Of a stretch of 64,000 nucleotides of DNA, positions 1 to 11,400 are shown one piece after another (position 1 is the stretch's first letter; the number at the start of each line of letters is the position of its first letter). Source of the stretch: Cyanophora paradoxa (Eukaryota; Glaucocystophyceae; Cyanophorales; Cyanophoraceae); assembly GCA_004431415.1 (NCBI GenBank), contig QPMI01000473.1, positions 103,993-167,992 on the forward strand, read 5' to 3'. The notes below the pieces were generated by a model. That model saw nothing but the letters and a program-made list of their open reading frames with translations, was not told the DNA's origin and made no database searches. The translations under genes and the position numbers were made by a program.

Positions 1-1531
1 CGCGCACATCGAGCCCGCCAGGGCTATGCTGCTGTGCATGTGCAGCAACTCGCTGCTGGCTCCGCTGCGGCGGATGATGATCCCGTGCGGATCGCATTCC
101 TGCCTGCAAATCCGCGCCTCGCCGATGGCGACCGGTTCCGGAAGGACGTGCGGAACTTCCAGTCGTCCCTGCCGACGAAGTACTTGTTTGGCCCGGATTC
201 TGCCGGTAGCCAGGAGTACTCAAAGTCAGAGGCGCTAGCCGGAGTGATTGTCGGGCGGATCCGCCCCGGACCTCTCCGCGCTGAGATTGAGCGCAAGCGC
301 GACCTCTATGAGGCCTCTGTCACTGCCCTCGAGCATGACCGCGCCAGGCTCGCTCGTCTCGAAGCTGTCCCGGCAGACCTGCGGTCCGCCGAGGATGATG
401 CTGCTATCCTCGCGCTGCAGCAGAGCTGCGTGCGTGATCAGGCCTCAATCGTGGCCGTGCGCGACTCGTACTTGCGTGCCCCCGGGCTGCTTGACACGAT
501 CACTGCGTGGATTCACGAGACCCGCCCGCACGCGGCCCGCCGGGCTCTCACTGAGCCGTACACGGGCGAGGACCCCCGCTCGTGGCATGACTGGTTCTTG
601 CCCCTCGTACGGCACACGCTGCCGCGGGGCCAGCAGTTTGCTGCGTACTACGCGGACTGCCTGCGCACCGCGCTCGAGGCCCGCTCGACGAGCGAGGACC
701 CTGAATATCAGAACCTTGATGTTCGGATGGCCGGGTTCGCCCAGGCGAACGAGCGCACGCTGCGCGAGTTCCTCACGGCGCTGCGGCAGCGCCTCCTCGC
801 CAATAACGGCGCTATCTCGCCGCTTGAGCTTGACAATATTTTCGTCGAGCAGTGCAAGCGCCACGGCTGCCGCGCCGTGTTCCCGCCTGCGCTGGCAGCT
901 GCCGATCGCGAGCTGCCCGAGGCAAAACGGACCCGTATCCTGCAGGCACAGTTTGCCGAGGATGAGTCCTCGTCCGCCGGCACCCCTGCCGCTGCACGAG
1001 CCTCGAGCTCCTTGGCCCTGCTGAGCCTCGGGATGCAAATTCCACGGCCCAGCCCTCGATTTCTGCACGTGGGTCCTCTTGGCCGTGCAGTCCCGCTCGC
1101 CTGCCGCTGTTGCGGAGGTGCTGCGGCGCATGTCCGAGCTCGGGTACCCGGAGTACCCCCCTCAGACTGCTACGGGTGCTCGGATGACCCAGCGTCCCCG
1201 TTGAGGCGCGACGTCATTGGGCAAATGTGTGCCCAAGCGCACCCCGTTCGCCCCAGTACGCCCCTGGGTCCGCCGCGGCCAGTACTATCGGCAAAAGCGA
1301 TCCCAAGAGGATGCTGCCAACAAGCACGAGTACTGGTCCGACGAGGGAAACCAGGACCCAGACGAAGTCTGCGGTCGCTGCGGCGAGGCAGGGCACCACC
1401 ACAGTGCCTGCCCCGACCCCCCACACGGGCTGCTCGCTCGAGCTCTGCGCTTCCCGCGCCCTCTAGCTCAGCGGCTCCACCCGCGCGCCCTGCGGCGGAG
1501 CGTGAGTGAGCAAGTGCACCAGCTGCACTAG
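1..1531 (+). pseudogene. Decayed retroelement gag-like gene with CCHC zinc knuckle
   Basis: An open frame runs in from the left window edge (first Met at 34). For about 330 residues it reads like an alpha-helical gag protein, rich in charged helices and without low complexity. A different frame (about 1217-1531) then carries a zinc knuckle at 1370-1411, C-x2-C-x4-H-x4-C (CGRCGEAGHHHSAC). The capsid-like and knuckle parts are therefore separated by at least one frameshift somewhere in 1000-1370, so the copy looks dead. CCHC knuckles at the C-terminus of gag are typical of LTR retrotransposons; the capsid-like assignment is inference from composition and order. No protease, integrase or reverse transcriptase follows in the next 4 kb, so this is either a gag-only non-autonomous element or one that lost pol. 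The 5' end lies outside the window. Confidence 0.55.
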
Positions 1532-1717
1532 GGTCTGGCTGGCTTGGGCAGCCGCCAGAAAAGCCCTGCTCGTAACCGCGATCCGATTTTTCGCGGAGCC
1601 TGGCCTCCCTGCGAGAGCCCCATGTGTCGCTGTAATAAGCGGCCCATATACCTGCCTCTGAGCAGGGTGTATATTTGTACATTTGTACATAATTTCAGAC
1701 GTCGGGGACGACGTCTT

Positions 1718-2053
1718 CCGAGAGGAGGAGTGAGCACGGGCATGCTGCACGAGCAGTGCAAGCGCTGCCGCTCGCCCTCCCGCCCCGAGGCTTGCTTGAA
1801 TCTGTGGCCGCTGGCCAAGATCGAATAGCACTCGCGAAAGAAGAGCCCCAATCGCGTGCTTTCGAGCACCCTGAGCGGCCACGGGTGCCCTCTTTCGAGA
1901 GGAGGAGTACCTCTTTCGCTGAAGCCTGCGAAGAGGCGCCACGGCCGGTGCCGCAATTGCGAGCCCTCCTGCTTCCCTCAATTTAGATCCGTGGCGGTGG
2001 CCGAGATCTGATCTCAAACCCAAGCGGGTACCAGTCTTTCCGAGAGGAGGAGT
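1718..2053 (+). repeat. Purine motif CGAGAGGAGGAGT, three dispersed copies plus one at 4044-4057
   Basis: The 13-base motif CGAGAGGAGGAGT occurs at about 1719-1731, 1896-1908 and 2041-2053, and again at 4045-4057. The second and third copies sit in similar context, with CTTTC before the motif and GAAAGCCTGCGA or GAAGCCTGCGA after it. They therefore look like degenerate tandem units about 145 bp apart. Each copy is flanked by pyrimidine stretches that could pair with it. Confidence 0.6.
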
Positions 2054-3160
2054 CCTCCGAGACTCTCTCGTCGAAAGCCTGCGATTTCGCGCGGCGCACT
2101 GCAGTTGCTGAGTGCGGCCATGGGCCTTGCGAAATCCAGAAATTAAAAGTGGCCTCAGGCCTTGCGGTCAGAGCTTCAAAGGCTTGAGCCTGATCATGAG
2201 CCGAGCCGCCAAGCTGCAGCTGCAGCTGGCCTCGCGGGAGGCTTTGAGCTCGAACCCCACACTTGAGCGAGCAAGCGGCCTTGCTGCCGTTGCGAGATGA
2301 GACGTGATCCACGGAGCCTTGAGCTCGGGATGCACCCTCAAGAGAAGCTTGATGCATATATGCCTGAGGCACGATGCCCAGCCGGCGAGCGCCTGATGGC
2401 ATGCCGTGAGCTTGACAGGCGGCCCGTGAGCCCTGCAAAAATCGTGAGCCTCCGAGCTTGAGCACAAGGTGCCCTCGAGAGCTCGAGCCCTGAAATAAAG
2501 TCCTGGCGCGCCCCGAGGCGGCCAGGCAATAGCAGGCTCTGCCATGAGCTTTGCAGTTCTTTGAACTCAAGTCCTGGTGACGCCGCCAAGTTGGCGCCAG
2601 GCCGCGCGGGTCTGTTCCGGGATCATCGGATCCGGACTGAACGTTAGCGGGGCGAGGGGCCCAGTGCCCCGCCCAAAGACCTGGTGAACTGCCCGACGAG
2701 TTGGCATCCAGGCGGCACACTGTGGCTGCAGGCCGAGTGGTGCGACGGGCTGCGAGCCTGCTCACAAGCTAAGAGCTTTGAGACCCGGCGGCCAGCCTGT
2801 TGAGGCGGCGCCAGAAGGACCCCCACGATCGTGAGTCTCGTCTCGCATGTGGCCGGCCCGGCCCAGGGCGCGGTCGTGACGGCGGGTGGTCCTGGCCAGG
2901 AGCGGCTTGAGAAAGCCGGCTCCAAGCCGCGTCCCGGCCCCACACGAGGGCGAGGACAAGAAGCGGCGATGCCTGCCTCCGAGCAGAGCGAGCACAAGAG
3001 GCCACCCGTGAAGGGTTGGGCTGAGAAGGGCCAAGCGCCCGCGAAATATCGCGAAAGTCCCGAGCAGAAGTGGTGCGCTGCGGGTGGCCGTTGTCCTTGA
3101 GCACAGCTCGGCACGGTGACAGGGCGGAAGACCCTTGCAAAGACCTAGCCGAGCCCTAGG

Positions 3161-3355
3161 ACGCGCCTTGCGTCTGCAGAAGGGTCGGTGGGCGGCTGTG
3201 ACGCCGGGTTCTGCCCCGGGTACAGCGACAGGGGATGACAAATTCCCCCTCCGTGTAAGACCTGGTGTGGTACCAGGGCGCGCCTTGCGCCGGCAGGGGT
3301 ACACGCAGGCGGTCGTGACGCCGGGTTCCTGCCCCGGGTACGACGACGGGGAAGC
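3161..3355 (+). repeat. Two-copy tandem repeat, period about 118 bp
   Basis: The stretch beginning CGCCTTGCG and running through GACGCCGGGTTC and TGCCCCGGGTAC occurs at about 3163-3235 and again at 3281-3353. The two copies have small differences. No protein frame is preserved across them. Confidence 0.6.
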
Positions 3356-3875
3356 AAAAATACCCCCAGCAGGGCTCCGCACCAGGGACGCTTGGTGGCG
3401 GACCGCCTGAGAGGGCCACGTCCCCTTTTAATAGATGTGCACCCGCGGGTCGGGCAGGGTACCTCCCGTCGCGCAATGGCGTGGAAGGGCACCTTGTGGG
3501 CGGCGTCTAGCCTCGCCCTGGAGATTCTAGCTCCACCGCCGTCGGGGGATTCCCGATCCGACGCCGTGATAATGCAGTGAAGGCACGGTGTTTGCCTGAG
3601 CAGCGGCGCTAGTCGAGCTGCTTAGCCCTAAGTTTTGGGACGGGCATTTCGCTGTGGGCTGCTGAGCGCTGTCGCGAGCGCTGCGCCCCGCGTTGCTGTT
3701 GCAGCGTGTGCCTTTGCAGCTAACGTGCTGCACAATCGCGATGAGGGCAGGGCCCCCTCGGCTTCCGTCCCCTTCCGCTCGCCTCGTGCGGGTTGCCTGG
3801 GCCGCCGGCCCGAAGTTGGACCTCGCCCCCTGGGCACTACACGCTGGAGTCGTGCCGGCACTTGCCGGGCATCAG

Positions 3876-3999
3876 TCTTTTCTATTCCCGGCAGTCGACG
3901 CCGGGCATGGACATGTACATAGCCGGACTTGGTGTCTTTTCTATTCCCGGCAGTTGCCGGCCACGGACGGACGTTGAGCCTTTTTCGATTCCCGGCAGT
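3876..3999 (+). repeat. Three short tandem repeats around TTCCCGGCAGT
   Basis: TCTTTTCTATTCCCGGCAGT is found at 3876-3895 and 3935-3954. A variant (TTTTTCGATTCCCGGCAGT) follows at 3981-3999. They lie just upstream of the polypurine-like tract and belong to the non-coding 3' part of the presumed retroelement. Confidence 0.6.
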
Positions 4000-4159
4000 A
4001 GCCGGTTGATATGTATTTATTTAGACCCGCGCGGACGCGGGATCCGAGAGGAGGAGTTGTCGCATCCGACATTATAGCGGATGCTCATTTATATGTGAGC
4101 CGCTAGGGCTCTAGATCACGTCAGCCTTCGAGCTGCTGGACCGACGGCGCCTAGGCTAG

Positions 4160-4525
4160 TTAGAGCGCCGCGGTCACTTGTATTCGTGTCGGGGTACGCC
4201 GTATCTGGACGGGTACACCCAGTGAGTTGGATCTTAGCGACGACAGCAGTGACACTCGCCATTCCCCGCCCTGCCGAGCTTGCACTCCGCACGGGCTTCC
4301 CGCGCGCACGATTAGACACACTAATCTCGCACGCGACACGGCCCTTGCAATTGCGCTGCTGCAGGCGCCCCTGCAGCTGGCGCAGCTGCGCGCAGCTGCA
4401 GGCGCATCGCTGGAGCCGGCGATGGGCTGCGCGGGCCCGGCCGCGGGGGCACGGAATGAGATGTTGCCGGACGCGTCCTTGCCGATGACTGACTGCGTGG
4501 ATTTGCCCTTCTCCTTCGGCGGCAT
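4160..4525 (-). CDS. Hypothetical ORF, unrecognised
   Basis: A minus-strand frame from an ATG at 4525 encodes a basic, Ser/Ala-rich polypeptide that begins MPPKEKGKSTQSV. It remains open for about 120 codons. Composition differs from the surrounding low-complexity frames, which is the only reason to list it. No domain or signal peptide is seen. It overlaps the presumed LTR region and may be part of a mobile element or noise. Confidence is low. Confidence 0.2.
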   Translation of the reverse strand: MPPKEKGKSTQSVIGKDASGNISFRAPAAGPAQPIAGSSDAPAAARSCASCRGACSSAIARAVSRARLVCLIVRAGSPCGVQARQGGEWRVSLLSSLRSNSLGVPVQIRRTPTRIQVTAAL

Positions 4526-4719
4526 TGCTGCTGGCTGCCTGGCTGAGCCTACTTCGCTGTGCCTAAGTATGGCCCTTCCCCCCCCTGCTCCCCCCCCCCC
4601 ATAATATTTGCAAGTATCTTCAAGCACGGCTTTCTGGCTCAAATGCTTGGGGCTAGAGGTCAAGCCAAGTGCTTGAGGCAAATGCTTGACCCCAAGCAGC
4701 AGGCCTACTCTGAGACCGC

Positions 4720-4768
4720 ACTAGTACGTATACTCGAACCATACTGGTATATACGTATACGTACTAGT
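4720..4768. repeat. 13-bp perfect inverted repeat
   Basis: ACTAGTACGTATA at 4720-4732 is the exact reverse complement of TATACGTACTAGT at 4756-4768, separated by 23 bases. It could form a small hairpin. No function is assigned. Confidence 0.6.
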
Positions 4769-5484
4769 TCATTGACGACGTCGGCACAAGAGTCACAACC
4801 GTTGAACTTCAGTCACAAGAGTCACAACTGCCGGTGTCTGCCGCACATGTACAAGGAGCTCGAGCCTTCTCGGAGGCTGTCGGAGCTCGGTAAATTGCTA
4901 TTGACGACGGTAAATTCGTCGGTAATGATGGAGCCCCAAACTTTTTTCCGCGTTTTTTCTTCTAAAGCGTAACGGCGAGCGTCTGCGACGACGGTTCGTG
5001 GTAATGGCCGGGTACTGGCAGGAATTCTGGAATTTCTGGTTACTCTACCGGTAGATCCGATGATCTACCGACTCTAGTACCGAGAGATCGGCGCGAGGCT
5101 CAGCAGGCTGCGCCGCGAGCGCCGACCTCGCGCGCGATCGATCGATCGATTGCGGGACCGGGAGGCGCAATTGCAAGGCGCGGCCTGCAGCAGTGCAGCT
5201 GCTGGCAGCAGAGATCACACAGACAGGACGTCGACGCGCGCGCACGGAGAACGTTAACGCTGCAGCTGTCGCGCGCGCGGAACGACCGGAATTGACAGCA
5301 GCGGCCCATGCCAGCTCAGCGATCCCCGTGTCCTGGAGCTCCGTAATTATAACTCGGCAGCCCAGTCGCGCTCGGGGAGCAAAGCCAGCTTCCAGCCTGA
5401 AGAAAGGAGGCCTAGGCGTCGGGTCTTAGGGCCGGGACGCGAGCGCCGTGCGGCCGGTACACGTGCTGATCCCAGCGCGGCGGG

Positions 5485-8400
5485 ATGTCGAGGGCGGGGA
5501 GCTCGCAGCAGGCGCCGGCGCTGGACCTCGATGATTCGCTGGCGCCGGAGCGCGGCATCGCCCACAGCGTCCTCGCCGCCCTCCAGGCGCTCCTCTCCGC
5601 CCTCCACGAGCGGCCCAAGCCCCGCCGCGGGTCCGCGCGCGCGCGCGCGCTTCCCCGGCCCGAGTCCCGGCCCGGCGCGCTCGGGGCCCGAAGGCTCGCG
5701 CTCACATCCCCGGCCCGACCCGCACCGCAGACTAAGAGACAACGTCCTGCTGCCGCTGCTTCTGGAGGTCGCCGCCTGGCTCCAGTTCGCCGCCCTCGCG
5801 CTCGGGAGGTTCGTCGCTCGCTCTTTCCGGCGCAGACGTCGCTGTACATGTGCTCATGATCGGCCGCGCGCAGCGGCTGGCATGCCTCGGCGGTGGGCTG
5901 GCTGAGGGACGGCGTCGCTCTGGACCGACTCGCGGCGCGGACCGGCCCGACGGCGGCCGCCGCCGCCCTCTACGCGTCCGCCGCGCTGGCCGGTGCGCCC
6001 CCCCCCCCGCGCGCGCGCGAGTGCGCTCCGCCGCCCGTCTGACGGCGCGCGCGCACACACACAGCGACGGTGCTGCTGCTCGCGGCGTGGGTGGTGCGGA
6101 TGTACATGCAGCACAGCCTGCGGCCGCTGCCGCTGCGCGCGCTGCGCCTCCTGGCGCCCTCGCGGCGCACGCGCTCCTCGTGCCGGCCCTCGGGGCGGCC
6201 GTGCAGGGGATCCCGTGCCTGCTGCCGGCGGGGCGGGCGCTCCCCTCGGGGGCCGCCTGCCCCGCCGAGCCGCCCCTGATCGCCGGCCTCGTCGCCGTCG
6301 CCGGCGTGCCGCTCCTGCTCCTCGCCGCCCTGCCCCTCGCCTTCCTCCACTTCGACAGCGACCTGTGCGCCGCCCACGCCGCCGGCCCCGCGGTCGCGCC
6401 GCCCTGACCGTGACGGCGCGCGCAGGGCCTCGCCGCACTGGGGCGCGCGCTCGCACGGGCGGGCCGGGGGCCTGCTGGCGGCGGCGCAGGCCGGCCTCGT
6501 CCTCCTCCGCCTCGTCGTCCCGGACGCAGGCCCCGCCTTCCTCGCCGCCGTCCTCGCCGTCGCCGCCGCAGACTTCGCCCTCTCCCTCGTCCGCCCCGCC
6601 CCCGCCCCCGGTCGAGCTGCCGCTCACCCGCACGGCCGGGCCGCGCGCAGATCATGCAGCCGCACGTCCACTCCCGCATGAACGAGCTCCGCAGCGGCCT
6701 CTCCGCCGCGGTCCGCCGCGCCCCGTCGCGCGGCCTCGCGCCGCGCCGCCGCCGACGCGCGCGCGCGCGCCCTCAGGCCCTCTGGCTGGCGGTCGCCTCG
6801 CACATCCTGGGCGCGCTGCCCGACGGGACCGACGAGGCGGCCCGCCTCGCCGCCTCGGGCCTCCTCCTCGCCCTCGCCCTCCCCGCCGCCCTCGGCGGCG
6901 CCTTCCTCTGCCGGTGCGGCTCTGCGGACTCTGCCGACTCTGCCCACTCTGCCGACTCCGCTGACTCTGACTCCGCAGCTTCGTGGAGCGGCGGGTGGCG
7001 GGGGACCTGCAGCGGCTCGCGGGGGCGCTCTTCGCGGCCGCCCCGCAGCCCTCCGACATGGCCGTCTACGTCGTCGAGGCCCGCCCCCACCCGCCCCGCC
7101 CCGTACCGCCCTCGGGCGGCGCTGACGCGCGCGGCTTTCGGCTTTTCGCGCAGGCGCGGCCGGGCGGGCGCGGGACGAGGGCCTCGCGGAGCGCGCGACG
7201 GCGACGACGCGGCGCGCCTCCGCCGGCGGCGAACCGTTCGGCAGCGGCCCGGCGGGCGCGGAGGCCGGCTTGGTCGCCAGCGTGGCGCCGGAGGTCGGCG
7301 CCGGCGCCGGGGCGCGGGAGCCGGCGGCCGCGGCGGAGGGGCGGCACCGGACGCTGCGGGAGATCCGGGAGGGCCAGGCGGCGGAGCGGAGGCTCCCCGT
7401 CCCCTCGCTCGCCGCCCTCCTCCCGGGCTTCCTGGGGGAGGCCCTCGTCGACGTCGCCGCCCGCTCCGTCCTCACCCGCACCACGTGAGCTCTGATTTCG
7501 CTTCATTTTGCTGGCCGTCTTCTTTCTCTGACGCGGCGCGCGCGCCGACAGGGCGGCCGACGGCGGGCTGCAGGCGGCGGAGGGCATCTACAAGGCCGGC
7601 CTGCGCCTCTTCCCCCGCTCCGCGTTCGTCCTCCTCAGGTGAGATCTGATCCGACGAGCTCTGATTTGATCCTACGCCGGCACTGACGCCGACGCCGCCG
7701 CGCCCGGCCTCGGGCAGCCACGCGACGTTCCGGTTCCACTGCCTGGGCGAGCTCCAGATGGCGCAGCTGGACGCCCGCCGCGCCTCCCGCCGCGTCGAGA
7801 CCTGGCTCGACTGGGACATGGCGCGCGCCGTCCCCGTCCCTCCGCCTCGATTTCCGTTGAAATGTCGATCGAACTTGCGCGCGCGGGCAGATCGTGCTGG
7901 CGGCGTTCAAGCAGAAGGCGTGGGAGCGCCACGACGGCGGCGGCGTCAACTTCCTCTCCATGCTGGCGCGCCGCCGCAATTTTAAATATACAGTAGCCTT
8001 AAGCCTTTCTTCTTAAGCCTTGAGCCTGCAGGAGTTCAAGAGGAGCTACGCGGGGGCGACGCGGGCGCACAACGAGGCGCTGAAGAACCTGCAGTCGCTC
8101 TGGGGCCAGCTCGCCAAGTCCAAGAGCAACAGCTGGACCAAGGAGCGCCTCGCCCTCGTCTACCGCCGCATCGCCGCCATCCACTCCGGCAAGCAGGTGC
8201 CCGCGCCCGCGAAATTGGAAGCCGCGCGGCCTCCGGTTTTCCTCATCGTTTTCTCCCCCGGCGGGCCCGCAGAAAGCGAACGAGGCGTACAAGGAGCTCG
8301 CCCGCAAGTTCCCCAAGTCCAAGATGCTCCTGCGCTCCTACGGGCAGTTCCTTGCAGGTCCGCTCCGGGTGGGGCAGCATCCGGGGCCAGTCCGGGACGC

Positions 8401-11400
8401 CCGGCCTTTATTCTCATTTTTAGAAGCGCGGCTTCAGTAAGGCCCATAAAATGTATATATAGACGAACGACGTTGACGCTAACGTATACGTCCGATCCGC
8501 GGCGCAGACGTGCAGCACGACCCGGAGATGGCGGCGATGCAGTTCGCGCGAGCCGACAGCATCGAGGAGCAGGAGGCGGCCGAGCGCGTCGGCTCCGGCG
8601 GCAACGAGGCCGCCAACGGCAAGGGGCCCGACGTCGACGCCCAGGTGCGATCGATATCGCGAACGCGCGCCGCCCCGCGGCTCCGTCCAGCAGCCTCGAG
8701 CCGCTCCTGACCGTCGGGCCGGCGGCAGTCCGACGCGAAGAAGAGCGCGCGGAGCGGGTCGTCGGGGAGCTCGAAGATGGCGCGGGCGGCGGCCGCCTCG
8801 GCGCAGATCGGCTCCAAGACCCTCGGCGCCCTCCGCCAGCTCCGCTTCGGCATCGTCGCCCAGGTCTCTTCTCCGTCACCTTTTAAATTTCCAAGCTCTT
8901 CCGGGCGCCTGAGCCTAGGCCTGACCCGTACACGCAGCTGGCGGTTTGCGGGCTGCTCTTCGCGGCGTCGTACGCGGCGATCATGGTCCAGTTCGGCGCG
9001 GCGCACGAGGCCGCGCTGCGCCTCTACGTGTCTGGGAACATCGCGCTGAACCTCGACTGTGCGCCTCTTAAGATGGGCGGGGATCGTTTAACCTCTCGTT
9101 TGGTTGCACTCAATGTGCGCGCGGCAGACACGAACTTCTACATCCGGGACGTGACGCTGGAGTCGCTGCTGGCGGAGAAGACGGGCGACGAGAGCGTCTA
9201 CGTCGAGTCCAACGAGCGGTCCGTCCGGCGCCGGCGCCGTTCACAGTTGTTGGAGCCGCTCGCGATCGCTCGAACGTGAACGCTCTGAAATTCTATCCCG
9301 CCACGCAGGCTCAAGAGCGCGATCGAGACGCTAGAGCTGTGGAGCTCCGTCGCGTATTTCGGGGGGCAGCTCGAGGTTCGGATCCGGACGCTCTTAAGAT
9401 TCGCGTCGCCCTCGTAGCACGCCGATGCGACCCTTGATTTTCGGCGTTGCCAGGACGGGACGAGGGTCCCCGCGAGCGCGCACCCGCTGATGTACAACTA
9501 CTGGCGCGAGCCGAGCGTCCTCGTCGAGACCCTCGTCTCCACCAGCGGGCCCAGCGGCGGTCCCCTCTTCGTGCGCAAGAACCTTGGAAGCTTTCAGCCG
9601 AGTCTAGGCTCCGACGGCGTCCGTCCCGCAGACGAAGGAGCGGGTGAGCCCGTGGGACGCGACGCGGGCCTTCGTGGGGCACGCGCACGTCGTCCTCTAC
9701 TCCGACGTCCACACCGACCTCCACGAGTACGGCCAGCTGCTGGCGCGTCCGTTCGGGGGCCGCTTTGTTTAACTCTTTGTTTCGTTGCGTTTGCCTGCAT
9801 GTCTGTCTTTGACAGCATCAATCCCGCAGAACAACACGCATTTCCAGTACATGATCCGGAACGGGTGCGTGCTTCCTGCTTACAATCATGAAGATACTCC
9901 AATCCGAACATGCGCATGCTGACGCGCGCGCGGGGCAGGCCGAACGCGATCACGCAGTCGGTCATCAGCTCGCGCAACCTGGCGATGCAGGAGGCCAACG
10001 ACGTCATGACCAAGACGTACATCGTGCGCGCGCCGCCCCTCCCTCGGCTCCGCGCGGGCGTCTCTAATTTCACCCGGGGCCGGGCAGGTCGTCGGGTGCG
10101 TGCTGGGGGCCGCCCTGCTGCAGCTCCTCTGCGTGGCGCCCCTCCTCTTCCGCAAGGTCCGCCCCTGCAGCTTCTCGGGAACCGCCGCCTGACAATCGGT
10201 TTCTGCGCTGCCGCAGGGCTTCCAGGCCGTCCGCGCGAACCAGAAGGGCGTGAGCGAGGTCGTCGGCAGGGTCCCCGTCTCCATGGTGCGCGCCCCGCAT
10301 GAACCGAACCGAACCGAACCGCAGTCGCTGATCGGCGCCGGCGCCTGCGCAGGTGTCGCACATCGCGGCGCTGTACGAGCAGATGAGCCTGGTGGGGCGG
10401 GACGGCGACTCGGACGCCGACGTGGACGACCTCCTCGAGCGCGAGCGCGAGGAGGAGGCCGGCGCCCGCGGGGAGGGCGGCGAGACGGCGCGGGACGGCG
10501 CCGGCGGCGCGACCTCCCACCGCTCCGGATCCGGCGCCCCGACGTCAACGGCCAAGCCCGGCGGGGGCGTCCCTGCCGAGCCGCCCGTCAAGGTCGTGCC
10601 GCTGACGACGCGGGCGCTCAAGTCGCTGCCGGCGGGCGGGCCACCTGGCCTCGTCGTCTCCAAGTCGGAGGCGCAGGCGCAGGCGGACCGGGCGAGCAGC
10701 CGGGGGGCCGTGGGCGCCCGCACGACCCGCGAGGACGTCGACATCGAGCTCGCGCGGCGCGAGGACGACAGCGACGAGGAGCTCGAGCGGGGCAGCCTCG
10801 GGCGCGAGGCGAGCGTGTCGGACCCCGGCGGCAGCGGCGGCGCCGACGCCGACGCCGACGCCGACGCGGGCGACGACGTCGTCCCGTTCGAGGCCCCGGG
10901 CAAGGAGGGCGGCGAGGCGAATTCGAAGGGGGCGGAGGCGGCCGCGGCCGGCGCCGGCGAGCCGGCCGTGCAGCTGCAGTTCTCGTCGTGGCTCCACGGC
11001 CTCATTTCCTCGGACGGGGAAGACTCCAAGGGCGGCAAGGGCGGCGTTGTGGCCGCGAAGCCGGCCGCGGCGTCGGGCTTCATCAACGTCGTCGAGCTGA
11101 GCCCCAGGAACGGCGAGCAAGAAGACGACAAGGTCTGTCATTCCACGCGGCAAATCACTCATATGCATACTCGATCTCTGAGCCGCACAGCGCAGACGCA
11201 GCCGAGCTGGGAGCCGGTGCCGGCCGCGGCGGCGGGGGCGGCTGCGGCGCCGCCGCGGAACTCTTCGCTGCGCAACCGGCGGAACCCGGCGCTCAGCCTG
11301 GCGCCCCGGGGCCACTCCTTCCTCAAATTCTCCTCCCACAACGAGGCGAGGCTTTCAATGAACGCAGTCCTTTCATTTCTCTGTAATCTGAGCCGGCTAC

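Larger units (their letters stand above)
1532..4057 (+). mobile_element. Non-coding part of the gag element, repeat-rich
   Basis: No convincing gene is visible. The segment follows the gag-like frame and contains several families of short internal repeats (listed separately). It ends at a purine tract (4044-4057, CCGAGAGGAGGAGT) that resembles a polypurine tract. If that is correct, the 3' LTR would begin with TG just after it, near 4058-4059. No second LTR copy is present in the window, so the LTR boundary cannot be tested here. Calling this part of the same element is inference from adjacency and from the repeated purine motif. Confidence 0.35.
4058..5484. other. Intergenic region; possible LTR start, one weak ORF, inverted repeat
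   Basis: No gene is recognised with confidence. The left end may be the 3' LTR of the gag element. A minus-strand frame starting at 4525 (MPPKEKGKSTQSVIGKDASG at its N-terminus) stays open to 4160 and could be the start of an unknown gene or a second gag; it is listed separately. An inverted repeat lies at 4720-4768. GATC is repeated four times near 5137-5152. The rest has no recognisable feature up to the Tmc-like gene. Confidence 0.5.
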
